Assembly: GCA_963663395.1 (NCBI GenBank)
Contig: OY760226.1
Span: 310,001-374,000 of the forward strand
Origin: Azophilus sp963663395
GTDB lineage: Bacteria; Pseudomonadota; Gammaproteobacteria; Pseudomonadales; Azotimanducaceae
DNA length: 64,000 nt
Direction: 5' to 3'
The stretch's first letter is position 1. The number at the start of each line of letters is the position of its first letter. This document shows positions 1 through 9,435 of the stretch, in pieces. The notes below the pieces were generated by a model. That model did no database searches and was not told the DNA's origin. It worked only from the letters and a program-made list of their open reading frames with translations. The translations under genes and the position numbers were made by a program.

Positions 1-702
1 GCGCTCTCGGGCCGGCACGCGACGGTGAAAGCGGCGGGCACGGGGATCACGGCGGTGCTGGACTGGGCGCGGATCAACGAATACCGGTCGGAGGGCTCGC
101 CGGTGGAGACGGTGCGCCGCAGTCTGCCGAAGCGGGCGGGGGGACCGAAGCACCACGACGCCCTGGACTGGCCGGCGGTGGGCGCGGCGCTCGTGAAGAT
201 CGACGCCACGAACTGCGCACCTGCCACGAAGCGGGCCATCCGGTTCACGGCGCTGACGGCGGCGCGGCAGATCGAGGTGCGCCGGGCGGCGTGGGAGCAG
301 TTCGACCTCAAGGCGGCGGTCTGGGAGAAGCCCGCCGAGTCGATGAAGACAGGCAAGGCACACCGGGTGCCGCTGTCGGCGCAGGCGCTGGCGGTGCTGC
401 GGGAGGCAAGCACGGACGTGCGGGGCGCCGGGCTGGTGTTCCCAGGCTCGCGTCCCGGGGCAATGCTGGGCGACAAGGTGATGACGCAGGCGCTGCGTAG
501 CGCCGGGATTGCGGCCTCGGGCCACGGCTTCCGTTCGAGCTTCAAGGACTGGGCCCGCCACCACGACGTAGACGAACTGCTCTCGGAGTTCGCACTGGCG
601 CACGTCGAAGGCTCGGCCACGGTGGCTGCCTACGCACGCGACGACCTGCTGGATAAGCGCCGCCCGGTCATGCAGCGGTGGGCCGACCGCATCGCGCCGT
701 AG
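1..702 (+). CDS. P4-type tyrosine recombinase, C-terminal part (cut by window edge)
   Basis: Reading continues open to the first base of the window, so the 5' end lies outside it. The visible 233 codons cover the end of the core-binding domain and the whole catalytic domain. They match the C-terminal half of the complete recombinase at 23922-25094 almost segment by segment (for example HGFRSSFKDWAR and LLSEFALAHVEGS). The catalytic set of the family is present: Arg in TAARQIEVR, Lys in the MKTGKAHR strand, His-x-x-Arg in HGFR, His in ALAH and Tyr in AAYARD. It should cut and rejoin DNA at an attachment site, acting as an island integrase. The stop is followed by the conserved leader of the Calx-beta cassette. 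Whether the N-terminus is intact cannot be seen here. Confidence 0.85.
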   Translation, partial: ALSGRHATVKAAGTGITAVLDWARINEYRSEGSPVETVRRSLPKRAGGPKHHDALDWPAVGAALVKIDATNCAPATKRAIRFTALTAARQIEVRRAAWEQFDLKAAVWEKPAESMKTGKAHRVPLSAQALAVLREASTDVRGAGLVFPGSRPGAMLGDKVMTQALRSAGIAASGHGFRSSFKDWARHHDVDELLSEFALAHVEGSATVAAYARDDLLDKRRPVMQRWADRIAP

Positions 703-979
703 GGATCCGTTTGCCGCCCGGCGGGGCTCGGATGCGCGCGCCGGAAAGTACCGGCCGGATACCGGGCACGCGTCCGAGTCTTTCACCGGAACGCCGTTTG
801 GTGTAGAAAGGGGCCTGCGGCGGTGGTCTTCGGGTTTCTTTCGCTGTAGTCGATGGCGTCAGGAGAGAATGTGCGGGCGATTTGCAGGAGCCGAGACGGC
901 ATGCGTTCGGTCGAGCGCCGGAGGGGGTCGCGTTTCCCTGGCCGGCAGGGGTTGACAGTCCCCAGGCAGCCCATCAACG
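703..979. repeat. Conserved leader of Calx-beta cassette, copy 1
   Basis: No gene is supported here. The stretch is nearly identical to 29164-29439, base for base over most of its length, including the bases just after the recombinase stop codon. It therefore belongs to the duplicated cassette and not to local chromosome. It ends in the promoter-like hexamers and the heptanucleotide array. The recombinase codons just before it differ at many synonymous positions between the copies, while the leader does not, so the high-identity block begins close to the recombinase 3' end. Confidence 0.75.
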
Positions 980-985
980 TATAAT
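952..985 (+). promoter_or_regulatory. Promoter-like hexamers TTGACA / TATAAT, copy 1
   Basis: A perfect -35 hexamer TTGACA (952-957) and a perfect -10 hexamer TATAAT (980-985) lie just before the heptamer array. The 22-bp gap is longer than the usual 16-18. An ATG at 984 overlaps the -10 box, so it cannot be the start used by this promoter. If the promoter works, transcription starts within the first repeat units. The same sequence and spacing occur at 29412-29445. Confidence 0.5.
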
Positions 986-987
986 GA

Positions 988-1099
988 CAAGCCGCAAGCC
1001 GCAAGCCGCAAGCCGCAAGCCGCAAGCCGCAAGCCGCAAGCCGCAAGCCGCAAGCCGCAAGCCGCAAGCCGCAAGCCGCAAGCCGCAAGCCGCAAGCCG
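988..1099 (+). repeat. Heptanucleotide array (CAAGCCG)16, copy 1
   Basis: Sixteen perfect head-to-tail copies of CAAGCCG run without interruption from 988 and end on the G of the GTG codon that opens the giant Calx-beta frame. The unit is not a multiple of three, so gain or loss of a unit shifts the reading frame across the array. Every frame of the array is free of stops on this strand and reads as the same seven-residue repeat. Long perfect arrays of this kind are prone to slipped-strand mispairing. The position next to promoter hexamers and the start of a surface protein gene is typical of bacterial contingency loci. Confidence 0.95.
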
Positions 1100-4000
1100 T
1101 GATTCCGTGCGGCGCCTGGCGGCGATGCGCTCGCGCGTTTACCTCCCCGCCTGAGTCGCCCCGCGCCGTCGGGCGCGCGTCCGTCTGCAGTGAACTTTCC
1201 CTCGCCCATGGCGGTCTGCGAGCCGCCGCCCGCCGTCCGCGCCGCGCCCTGGCAGCCGCGCTGCTCGCCCTGCCGCTGCTGGCCGGCCTGGCCCCGGCGG
1301 CGCAGGCGCAGGAGTGCACCACGGCCACCGACGGCGCCTACACGGTGCCGGCGGACTGGGCGCTGATACCCTCGGGCGTCACCAGCGGAAAGAAGTTCCG
1401 GCTGCTGTTCGTCACCTCGACCCAGCGCAAACCGGATGTGACCGCCATCGCCACCTACGATACCCACGTACAGAACGCGGCCAAGGCCGGCCACTCCGCC
1501 ATCAGCGACAGTTGCGGTAACCGGTTCAAGGTACTCGGTTCAACCCCCAGCGTGGATGCGCGCGACCACACCGGGACCACCTACACGTCCTCGGACAAGG
1601 GCGTGCCCATCTACTGGCTGGACGGCGCCAAGGCCGCCGACGACTACGAGGACTTCTACGACAACAGCTGGGACAGCTACGGCGGCAAGAACGAGAGTGG
1701 CGACGGCACCGCCGCTACCTTTATAGCTACGGGCAGCAACAACAACGGCACCAAGCATGCTACGCGCCGTCTTGGCAGTGGTCAGGTCCAATATGGGCGT
1801 TTGCGTAGCGGAGACATGCTCAATGCTGGCAGTTCGCCTTCGCAAGGCCAACGACACTTCTACGCCCTCTCCCCCGTGTTCCTGGTCGGCAGCCACACCG
1901 TCTCGATGCGCCTCGAGTCCACGGGCGGCTACGAGGGCGACGGCTCCGACCCGCAGAGCCACAGGGTCACCTTCTCCACATCGCCGGCGTGGGACGGCAC
2001 GCCGGCCATCTTCGAGGTGAACCTCTGCGCCACGGGAACCGCGACGCTGCACAGCACGGACGGCACGAACGACTGGGAGTTGGTTAACGAGCGCGGTCAA
2101 GCATATGCCTTCCATATCGACGACGGTTGCTATACGGGGGGCCTTCCGTTCCCGCGAGCGGTGAACGATGACGAGTGGTTCATCCGGCCGAAGGGCGACA
2201 CCCGGGCCGAGCCCGACGAGACGGCGATCCTGACCCTGACCAGGCGCTCCGACACCCCGGCCGGCGTCGCCATATCGGGCACCGCCGGCACGGCAACCTT
2301 CACCATCTACGACGACGAGGGCGACTACCCGGTGGCGAGCTTCGCGTCGGCCGCGGGGACCATCGCCGAGGGCGGGGGCACGCACACCGTGCGGCTGAAC
2401 CTGTCCAAGGCGTCCGCCACGGACCTGACCATCGGCTACGTCCTGGGCGGCACGGCGACGGCGGGCTCGGACTACACCGCGCCCTCCGGCACGGTGACCC
2501 TGACGGCGGGCGCGACGACCGCGGACATCGCGGTGGCGGTCACCAACGACACGGACGCGGAGGGGGACGAGACGGTCGTGCTGACGCTGTCCGCCGGCTC
2601 GGGCTACCTGTTCGGCGCGACGACCGAGCACACGCTCACGATCACGGACGACGAGGCCCTGCCCGGATGCGCGGCGGCCAACGCGGGCGGCGCGTACCCG
2701 GTGCCGACGGGCTGGGCGCTGAAGCCCTCGGCGGTCGCCCTCAACGGCAAGTTCCGGCTGCTGTTCGTCACCTCGACGACGCGCAACGGGGAGTCGGCCG
2801 CCATCGCCGACTACAACGCCTTCGTGCGGACCGCCGCCAAGGCCGGTCACCCGGCGCTCGCCGACGGCTGCGGCGACCGGTTCGTGGCGGTCGCCTCCAC
2901 GCCCACCGTGGACGCGCGCGACAACACCGACATGTGGGATGCCACCGCGAGCATGGGCGCCGGCGACCACAAGGACGCCGGCGCGGCCGTGCCGATCTAC
3001 TGGCTCGACGGCGCCAGGCTCGCCGACGACTACGCGGACTTCTACGACGGCAACTGGGACGACTACGGCGCCGCCGACGATCGCACAACCGTCTTGACGG
3101 GCAGCGACAACGACGGCACCGCGCACGCCACGGAGTCCCTTGGCAGTCCTACCACGGGCCTAAACGCGGTCGCCCGGACGGGATACCCGGCCGATGGTCG
3201 CACGCTAAACAACAGCAACCAACGTCAATCGATCGGCGAGGAATTCTACGCCCTGTCCCCGGTGTTCGAGGTCAGCAACGTCGTCGTCGCCTCCCACACC
3301 CTCTCGATGAGCGTGGCCGCGACCGCGGACGAAGGGGACATTGGCAGCCCGGGCTACACGGACCACGAGATCACCTTCACCGTCGCCCCGGCCTACGCCA
3401 ACACGTTCGACATCGGCGTCTGCCTCACCGGCACGGCGACCTGGGGCCCCGGCAACGACTACGAGCTCGTGGACGTGGGCGACGGGGACCTCGCCTTCGC
3501 CACCGTGGGCGGCAGGCTGTGCGCCAACACCCCCGGCCGGCAGTGGCCCATCAGCAGCGTGCACCGGTATTACCTCCGGGTGCACGGGGACACCGTGGTG
3601 GAGGACGACGAGACGGTGACCCTGACCCTCGAAAAAGTGACCGGCGGCAGCACCCCGACGCCGGCGGACGTGACCATCTCGACAACCGCCGGCTCGGCCA
3701 CCCACACCATCGCGAACGACGACGCCCCCAAAGTGAACCTGTCGGTGTCGGGGGGCGGGGCCATCACGGAGGGCGGCGCGGCGCTGACGATCACGGCGAC
3801 GCGCGATACGAACAACACCTCGGGCGGGCCGCTCGTCATCCCCATCGGGGTAAAGACGGCGGACACCGACGCGCAGAGCAACGACTACACGGTGGTGACC
3901 TCGATCAGCATCGCCAACAACATGGCGTCCGGGACGACGGGTTTTGCGGTCACCGACGACGGCGCCGACGAGGCGGACGAGACCGTGGTGATCGAACTGG

Positions 4001-7000
4001 GCACGCTGCCATCGGGGAGCGATCCGGGTGCGAACGACGAGGTCGAGATCACCATCACGGACAACGACGCGACGGCGGTGACCCTCACCGGGGCCGCGGG
4101 GGACGTGACCGAGGGCGGCACGAAGACTTTTACGGTTACCCTGGGCCGGGGCCTGGTGAACGGCGAGGCGCTGGATGTGCCCCTCGTCTTCGGGGGGACG
4201 GCCACCCGCAACGGCGACTACACGACCGCCTGCCCGAACACGCCGCCCACGGGGGTGGCCTGTTACGACCTCAACAACACCAATGCGGGCAACAAGCCCC
4301 GGGTGACGTTCACGGGGCCCGCCACGGGCGCGACGGCGACGACCGTGACCCTGACCTTGAGCGCCGCCACGGACAGCGCCGGCGAGGGCGGCGAGACGGT
4401 CGACATCGACCTTGGCGCCCTGGACGGGAACTCGGGCACGAACCTCGACGGCGGCGCCTCGGGGACCGACACCCTGGCCGAGTTCGACATCGACGACCCG
4501 GCCAACCAGGCGCTCACGCTGTCCGCCGGGACGCTGTCGGTGACGGAGGGTGCCGCCGGCACGTTCACGGTGCGGCTTTCGAGCCAGCCGACGGGTACGG
4601 TGACGGTGGCGGTGGCCTCGAACAACGCCGACGTGACGGCGGCCCCGTCGACGCTGACGTTCAACCCGACGGGCACCGATCTCTGGAGCGCCGCGCAGAC
4701 GGTGACGGTGAGCGCGGCGCAGGACATGGACGCGGCGGACGAGGGCGCGGCGCTGACGCTGTCCGCCTCGGGCGGCGGCTACGGCGCGGTCTCGGCGGCG
4801 GTGACGGTGACGGTGTTCGACGACGAGGCGCCGCCGGCCGGCCTGGCCACCACGGGCGCCTCCCATGACCTGCCGGAAGGCGCGGCGCGGTGGTTCAACC
4901 TGTTCTTCACCGACTCGAACAACCTGCTCGCGGCGGGCGAGGCGGCGACCTACCGGATCGTGCTGGGCGGCACGGCGGGGCGCGCGGACTACGTCCTGGG
5001 TTGCGGCGCCAGCGTCTCCTGCGGCGGTCTGGACGGGGCCGCCCCCGCGGTCACCGTGACCCGGGGTCTGGTGGACGACGACGGCCGGAACTACGGCAGC
5101 GCGCTGTCCGTGACGGCGGTCGAGGACAACGCCGCCGAGAGCCGGGAGACGCTGACGCTGCGCCTGAACGACCCGTCCGCGGGCGTGGCGTTCGGCATCG
5201 TGGACTCGCCGACGGCCACGACGGTCGGGTTCACCTCGGGGACCCAGCTCGTGACGGAGCGAGCCGCCCAGGCGGCGGTGCTCATGCGGGTGAACCCGCC
5301 CGTCGGCCGGGACCTGACGATCCCGGTGACGGTGACCGCCGGCACCGCCACCGAAGGGGAGGACTACGACGCCTTCTCCAGCCTCCCCCTGCCCGCGGGC
5401 GTGGCGGTGACGGGGGTGTCCTTGCCGATCGTCCCGGACTCGGTCGACGAGGACGACGAGACCGTCATCATCGCCATCGACACGGCGAACCTGCCGGCGA
5501 ACGTGACCGCCGGGGCGATCACCACGGCGACCGTCACCATCCGCGACGACGACGAGAGGGGCCTGGACATCGCCGGCGGTCCGCTGACGGTGCCGGAGGG
5601 CGGCAGCGGCGCGTTCACGGTGAGGCTGGCGTCGCAGCCGACGGGTGCGGTGACGGTGGCGGTGGCGTCGGACGACACGGACGTGACGCCGACCCCAGCC
5701 TCGCTCACGTTCAACGCGACCGGCGCCACGAACCTCTGGAGCGCGGCGCGGACGGTGACGGTCGCGGCGGCGGCCGGCAGCGACGGCGACACGGCCACGG
5801 TCACCCTCACCGCGTCCGGCGCGGACTACGGCGCGGAGACCGGCACGGTGGCGGTGACGGTGGGCCCGGGCGGCGATCCGCTGGTAAGCATCACGGGCGG
5901 GTCCGCGGTCGCCGAGGGCACGGCGGCGGCGTTCACCCTGCACGCCGACCCGCCGTTTTCCGGCACGACGATCGTGAGCATCGGGGTGGCGGACGCACCG
6001 GGCGCCGATTTCCTCGAGGCCGGCGTCGGCGGGGTCGAGGGCGACAACGGCGTCCAGGTGTTCCCCAGCGGCCAGGCCACCTACGACTTCACCATCGCCA
6101 CCACCGTCGACAACGTCGCCGAGCCGAGCGGCCCGGTGCGGGTGACCGTGCGCTCCAGGTCCCCCGTCCAGTACGCGGTCGGCGACCCGAACTCCGCGGT
6201 GGTGGTGGTGAACGACAACGACGGGGGTGCGATGGCAAAACCGCTGGCGGCGTTCGCGGCGGGGTCGTCCGGCGCCGGCGAGAGCGCGGCGACCCACAAC
6301 GTCCGCGTAAACTTCACGCCAGCGCTGCCGGCGGGCATTACGCTCACCTACACGGTGGGCGGCACGGCGGACGCGGACGCGGACTACGCGGCGCTCGCGG
6401 GCACCCTGAACGTCGCGGCCAACGCGACGCATGCGGACATCCCGGTGGCGGTGCTGCACGACACGGCGGTCGAGGACGCCGAGACGGTGATCCTGACGCT
6501 CAGCGAGGGTACCGGTTACGCGCGCGGCGGCCGCATCGAGCACGTGTTCACCATCGCCGACGACGACGACGGCACGCCGGAGGCGAACTTCCAGTTGTCC
6601 GCGTCGAGCAGGGCCGAGGAGTCGGCTGGGGCGCACAACGTGCGGGTGGAGCTGTCGCCGTCGCCGCCCTCGCCCGTCACGCTCAACTACGCGGTGACCG
6701 GCACGGCGACGTCGGGCACGGACTTCGGGACGCTGACGGGCACGGCGGCGGCGGCGGCGAACGCGACCCACGTCCTCATCCCGGTCTCGGTCACGGACGA
6801 CGCCGACGACGACGGCGGCGAGACGGTGATCCTGACGCTGCGGCCGGGCTCGGGCTACACGGTGGGCTCGCGCAGCGTGCACACGCTCACCATCACGGAC
6901 GACGACGCGCCGCCGGTGGCCAGCTTCGCGCGGGCGGCGCGCAGCGCGGCGGAGAACGCCTCCGCGTCGACCGTGTCCATCGTGCTTTCCAAGCAGCCGG

Positions 7001-9435
7001 CGGCGACGGTGACCGTGACCTACGCGGTGACCGGCACGGCGGACGCGGACGCGGACTACGAGGCGCTCACGGGTTCCGTGGACATCGAGTCGAACCGGAC
7101 CTCCCGGAGCTTCCCGGTGCGCATCACCGACGACGTCGACGTCGAGGGCGCCGAGACGGTGATCCTGACGCTCACCGCGGGCACGGGCTACACGATCGGC
7201 TCGCCGGGCGTGCACACGCTGACCATCACGGACAACGACGGCGGGGTCACGAACAACGCGCCGGCGTTCGCCGCCGGCACGGCGGCGCGCAGCGTCGCCG
7301 AGAACGCGGCCGCGGGCACCAACGTCGGCGCCGTCATCCCGGCCGCCACCGACGCGGACGGCGACACGCTGACCTATTCGATGGGCGGCACTGATGCGGC
7401 GTCGTTCGCCTTCGACACCTCGACCCGGCAGATCACGACCCGGGCCGGGGTGACCTACGACCACGAGGCGACGTCGAGCCACACCGTGACGGTGACGGCG
7501 TCCGACGGCACGGACAGCGACGCGGTCACGGTGACGATCACCGTCACCGACGTCGCCGAGCCGCCCGCGGCGCCCGCGGCGCCGGGTGTGACGGCGACCT
7601 CGGGTTCGACCACCGGTCTCGATGTGAGCTGGAGTGCGCCGGCGAACGCCGGCAGGCCGGCGATCGAGAGCTACGACGTGCAGTACCGCGCCGGCACGAG
7701 CGGCGCCTTCGGCAACGGCCCGCAGAACGTGACCGGCACGAGCACGGCGCTCACCGGCCTCACCGCGAACACGTCCTACCAGGTGCGGGTGCGCGCCACC
7801 AACGCCGAGGGCGACAGCCCCTGGTCGGCCCCGGGCAGCGGCACGACCGGCAACACCACGCCGCAGGCGAACTTCGCGGCGGCGGCGTCGACCGCGGGGG
7901 AGGCGTCGGGCACGCAGAACGTGCGGGTGAATTTTTCGCCAACCCCGGGTTCGGGCTTCACGCTCAACTACGCGGTGGGCGGCTCGGCGACGGCGGGCAC
8001 CGACTTCGGGACGCTGCCGGGCACGGTGGCGGTGACGGCGAACGCGGCGCACGTGGACATCCCGGTGGCGATCACCAACGACACCAACGAGGAGAACGAC
8101 GAGACGGTGATGCTGACGCTGCGGCCCGGCTCCGGCTACACGGTGGGCCCATCGAGGCGGCACACGCTCACCATCCAGGACAACGACGGCACCCCGACGG
8201 CTCGATTTGCCGGCACCGCGGGGCGGGCGGACGAGGACGGCGGCACGGCGAACGCGCGGGTGCTCTTTTCTCCGGCGCCGCAGTCGGGCATCACGCTCAA
8301 CTACGGCGTGGGCGGCACGGCAACGGCGGGCACGGATTTTGGGACGCTGTCGGGCACGGTGTCCGTCTCGTCCGGCGCGACGGCGGTGAACATCGCGGTG
8401 GCGATCACCGACGATGCCGCCGAGGAGGGCACCGAGACGGTGATCCTCACCCTCACCGACGGCTCGGGCTACGCGGTGGGCGCGCCGGGCGCCTACACGC
8501 TGTCCATCGACGACGACGAGGTGGGGTTGGAGATCACCACGCAGACGGCGCCCCGGCGGGTGTTCGTGGACGAGGGGGGCCCGGCGGGCAGCTACGACGT
8601 GGAACTGCTCGCCGCGCCGACCGGGGCCGTGACGGTGACGGTGACCAGCGAGTCGCCGGCGGTGGCGCTGGTGAACGCGGCGGGCGGCCAGCCCGGCACG
8701 CGGGCGACGCTGACCTTCGGGACCGCCAACTGGAGCGACGCGCAGGCCGTGACGGTGACGCCGCGCTCCGACTCGGACGCCGACGACGAGACGGCGGTAA
8801 TCACCCACGCGGTGAGCGGCCCGGGCGTCTATGCCAACCTGCCGGACTACACGGTTCTGGTGCTGGTCGACGACGACGACACCGGCGGCGGTGGCGGCGG
8901 CGGAGGAGGCGGCGGCGGCGGCGGCGGTGGCGGCGGTGGCGGCGGCGGCGGTGGTGGCGGTAGAGGCGTCTGCGACCGGGTTGACCTGGTTGTGGAAAAC
9001 CTCGAGGTCGAGGAACCGGACGGGAAAACGAGCATCCGGATCAGGCTGCCGTACAACGACCCGCCGTTTGACACCTCGACGATCGTCCGGTGCGCGGCCG
9101 TCTCGATAAACTACACGACCGAGGATGGGTCGGCCCTGTCCGGTGAGGACTACGAAGCCCGTTCGGGTGACATTGAGCTCTTGTCCGCCGGAGGCCGAAC
9201 CGAAGGGTACGGCGAAGCCACCCTGGAGATTCCAATCCTGAATGACGCCCGCTACGAGCCGGACGAGGCGTTCACGCTCAAGCTTGAAATCGACCCGAAC
9301 GACAACCGGAGCTGGTCCAGGTCCAATTTACCGATCGTGGACGACAAGGGCTACCCGGTAACCATTCTCAGCGACGACCCGCCGTCGTTTTACGTTCCGG
9401 CGGAACCACAACCTGCATGGGAGTACGTGGAATGA
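1099..9435 (+). CDS. Giant secreted Calx-beta repeat protein, copy 1
   Basis: A 2778-codon gene. The GTG start at 1099 is chosen because the frame is closed by a TGA at 985-987 and no other start lies between. Residues 40-70 form a Sec signal peptide (Arg-rich n-region, AAALLALPLLAGL core, cleavage near AQA). Two related N-terminal modules of about 190 residues, each with a FRLLFVTST strand and a VPIYWLDG strand, span roughly 71-260 and 520-724. About fourteen Calx-beta-like units follow, with ETVxLTL and ITDDD signatures. A cadherin-like unit (about 2050-2154) and a fibronectin III unit (about 2155-2253) interrupt them. A 26-glycine linker leads into a last Calx-beta-like domain. Such calcium-binding repeat proteins usually serve adhesion at the cell surface. 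Ligand and secretion route beyond Sec are unknown. The gene is followed by a coupled small gene. A paralogue is at 29685-38285. Confidence 0.9.
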   Translation: MIPCGAWRRCARAFTSPPESPRAVGRASVCSELSLAHGGLRAAARRPRRALAAALLALPLLAGLAPAAQAQECTTATDGAYTVPADWALIPSGVTSGKKFRLLFVTSTQRKPDVTAIATYDTHVQNAAKAGHSAISDSCGNRFKVLGSTPSVDARDHTGTTYTSSDKGVPIYWLDGAKAADDYEDFYDNSWDSYGGKNESGDGTAATFIATGSNNNGTKHATRRLGSGQVQYGRLRSGDMLNAGSSPSQGQRHFYALSPVFLVGSHTVSMRLESTGGYEGDGSDPQSHRVTFSTSPAWDGTPAIFEVNLCATGTATLHSTDGTNDWELVNERGQAYAFHIDDGCYTGGLPFPRAVNDDEWFIRPKGDTRAEPDETAILTLTRRSDTPAGVAISGTAGTATFTIYDDEGDYPVASFASAAGTIAEGGGTHTVRLNLSKASATDLTIGYVLGGTATAGSDYTAPSGTVTLTAGATTADIAVAVTNDTDAEGDETVVLTLSAGSGYLFGATTEHTLTITDDEALPGCAAANAGGAYPVPTGWALKPSAVALNGKFRLLFVTSTTRNGESAAIADYNAFVRTAAKAGHPALADGCGDRFVAVASTPTVDARDNTDMWDATASMGAGDHKDAGAAVPIYWLDGARLADDYADFYDGNWDDYGAADDRTTVLTGSDNDGTAHATESLGSPTTGLNAVARTGYPADGRTLNNSNQRQSIGEEFYALSPVFEVSNVVVASHTLSMSVAATADEGDIGSPGYTDHEITFTVAPAYANTFDIGVCLTGTATWGPGNDYELVDVGDGDLAFATVGGRLCANTPGRQWPISSVHRYYLRVHGDTVVEDDETVTLTLEKVTGGSTPTPADVTISTTAGSATHTIANDDAPKVNLSVSGGGAITEGGAALTITATRDTNNTSGGPLVIPIGVKTADTDAQSNDYTVVTSISIANNMASGTTGFAVTDDGADEADETVVIELGTLPSGSDPGANDEVEITITDNDATAVTLTGAAGDVTEGGTKTFTVTLGRGLVNGEALDVPLVFGGTATRNGDYTTACPNTPPTGVACYDLNNTNAGNKPRVTFTGPATGATATTVTLTLSAATDSAGEGGETVDIDLGALDGNSGTNLDGGASGTDTLAEFDIDDPANQALTLSAGTLSVTEGAAGTFTVRLSSQPTGTVTVAVASNNADVTAAPSTLTFNPTGTDLWSAAQTVTVSAAQDMDAADEGAALTLSASGGGYGAVSAAVTVTVFDDEAPPAGLATTGASHDLPEGAARWFNLFFTDSNNLLAAGEAATYRIVLGGTAGRADYVLGCGASVSCGGLDGAAPAVTVTRGLVDDDGRNYGSALSVTAVEDNAAESRETLTLRLNDPSAGVAFGIVDSPTATTVGFTSGTQLVTERAAQAAVLMRVNPPVGRDLTIPVTVTAGTATEGEDYDAFSSLPLPAGVAVTGVSLPIVPDSVDEDDETVIIAIDTANLPANVTAGAITTATVTIRDDDERGLDIAGGPLTVPEGGSGAFTVRLASQPTGAVTVAVASDDTDVTPTPASLTFNATGATNLWSAARTVTVAAAAGSDGDTATVTLTASGADYGAETGTVAVTVGPGGDPLVSITGGSAVAEGTAAAFTLHADPPFSGTTIVSIGVADAPGADFLEAGVGGVEGDNGVQVFPSGQATYDFTIATTVDNVAEPSGPVRVTVRSRSPVQYAVGDPNSAVVVVNDNDGGAMAKPLAAFAAGSSGAGESAATHNVRVNFTPALPAGITLTYTVGGTADADADYAALAGTLNVAANATHADIPVAVLHDTAVEDAETVILTLSEGTGYARGGRIEHVFTIADDDDGTPEANFQLSASSRAEESAGAHNVRVELSPSPPSPVTLNYAVTGTATSGTDFGTLTGTAAAAANATHVLIPVSVTDDADDDGGETVILTLRPGSGYTVGSRSVHTLTITDDDAPPVASFARAARSAAENASASTVSIVLSKQPAATVTVTYAVTGTADADADYEALTGSVDIESNRTSRSFPVRITDDVDVEGAETVILTLTAGTGYTIGSPGVHTLTITDNDGGVTNNAPAFAAGTAARSVAENAAAGTNVGAVIPAATDADGDTLTYSMGGTDAASFAFDTSTRQITTRAGVTYDHEATSSHTVTVTASDGTDSDAVTVTITVTDVAEPPAAPAAPGVTATSGSTTGLDVSWSAPANAGRPAIESYDVQYRAGTSGAFGNGPQNVTGTSTALTGLTANTSYQVRVRATNAEGDSPWSAPGSGTTGNTTPQANFAAAASTAGEASGTQNVRVNFSPTPGSGFTLNYAVGGSATAGTDFGTLPGTVAVTANAAHVDIPVAITNDTNEENDETVMLTLRPGSGYTVGPSRRHTLTIQDNDGTPTARFAGTAGRADEDGGTANARVLFSPAPQSGITLNYGVGGTATAGTDFGTLSGTVSVSSGATAVNIAVAITDDAAEEGTETVILTLTDGSGYAVGAPGAYTLSIDDDEVGLEITTQTAPRRVFVDEGGPAGSYDVELLAAPTGAVTVTVTSESPAVALVNAAGGQPGTRATLTFGTANWSDAQAVTVTPRSDSDADDETAVITHAVSGPGVYANLPDYTVLVLVDDDDTGGGGGGGGGGGGGGGGGGGGGGGGGGRGVCDRVDLVVENLEVEEPDGKTSIRIRLPYNDPPFDTSTIVRCAAVSINYTTEDGSALSGEDYEARSGDIELLSAGGRTEGYGEATLEIPILNDARYEPDEAFTLKLEIDPNDNRSWSRSNLPIVDDKGYPVTILSDDPPSFYVPAEPQPAWEYVE
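8884..8961 (+). repeat. Polyglycine-coding GGN tract, 26 codons
   Basis: Twenty-six consecutive glycine codons, mostly GGC with some GGT and GGA, separate the repeat stalk from the last domain of the giant protein. The paralogue has 24 at the same place. Length change is in frame, so it would alter linker length and not switch the gene off. Confidence 0.9.

Noticed and set aside
988..1099. The heptamer array as a CRISPR or integron array.
   Set aside because: Units are contiguous with no spacers.
2175..4868. Long plus-strand frame overlapping the first giant gene in another phase (also 4890-7394, 32327-33664, 33830-35524).
   Set aside because: Arg/Gly/His-rich shadow of the real gene; no start signal, no domain.
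3205..8808. Very long minus-strand open frame opposite the first giant gene (and a similar one at 31506-36575).
   Set aside because: It is the antisense of the Calx-beta repeats. Composition is extreme in Arg, His, Val and Gly with no domain, as expected of a GC-rich shadow frame.
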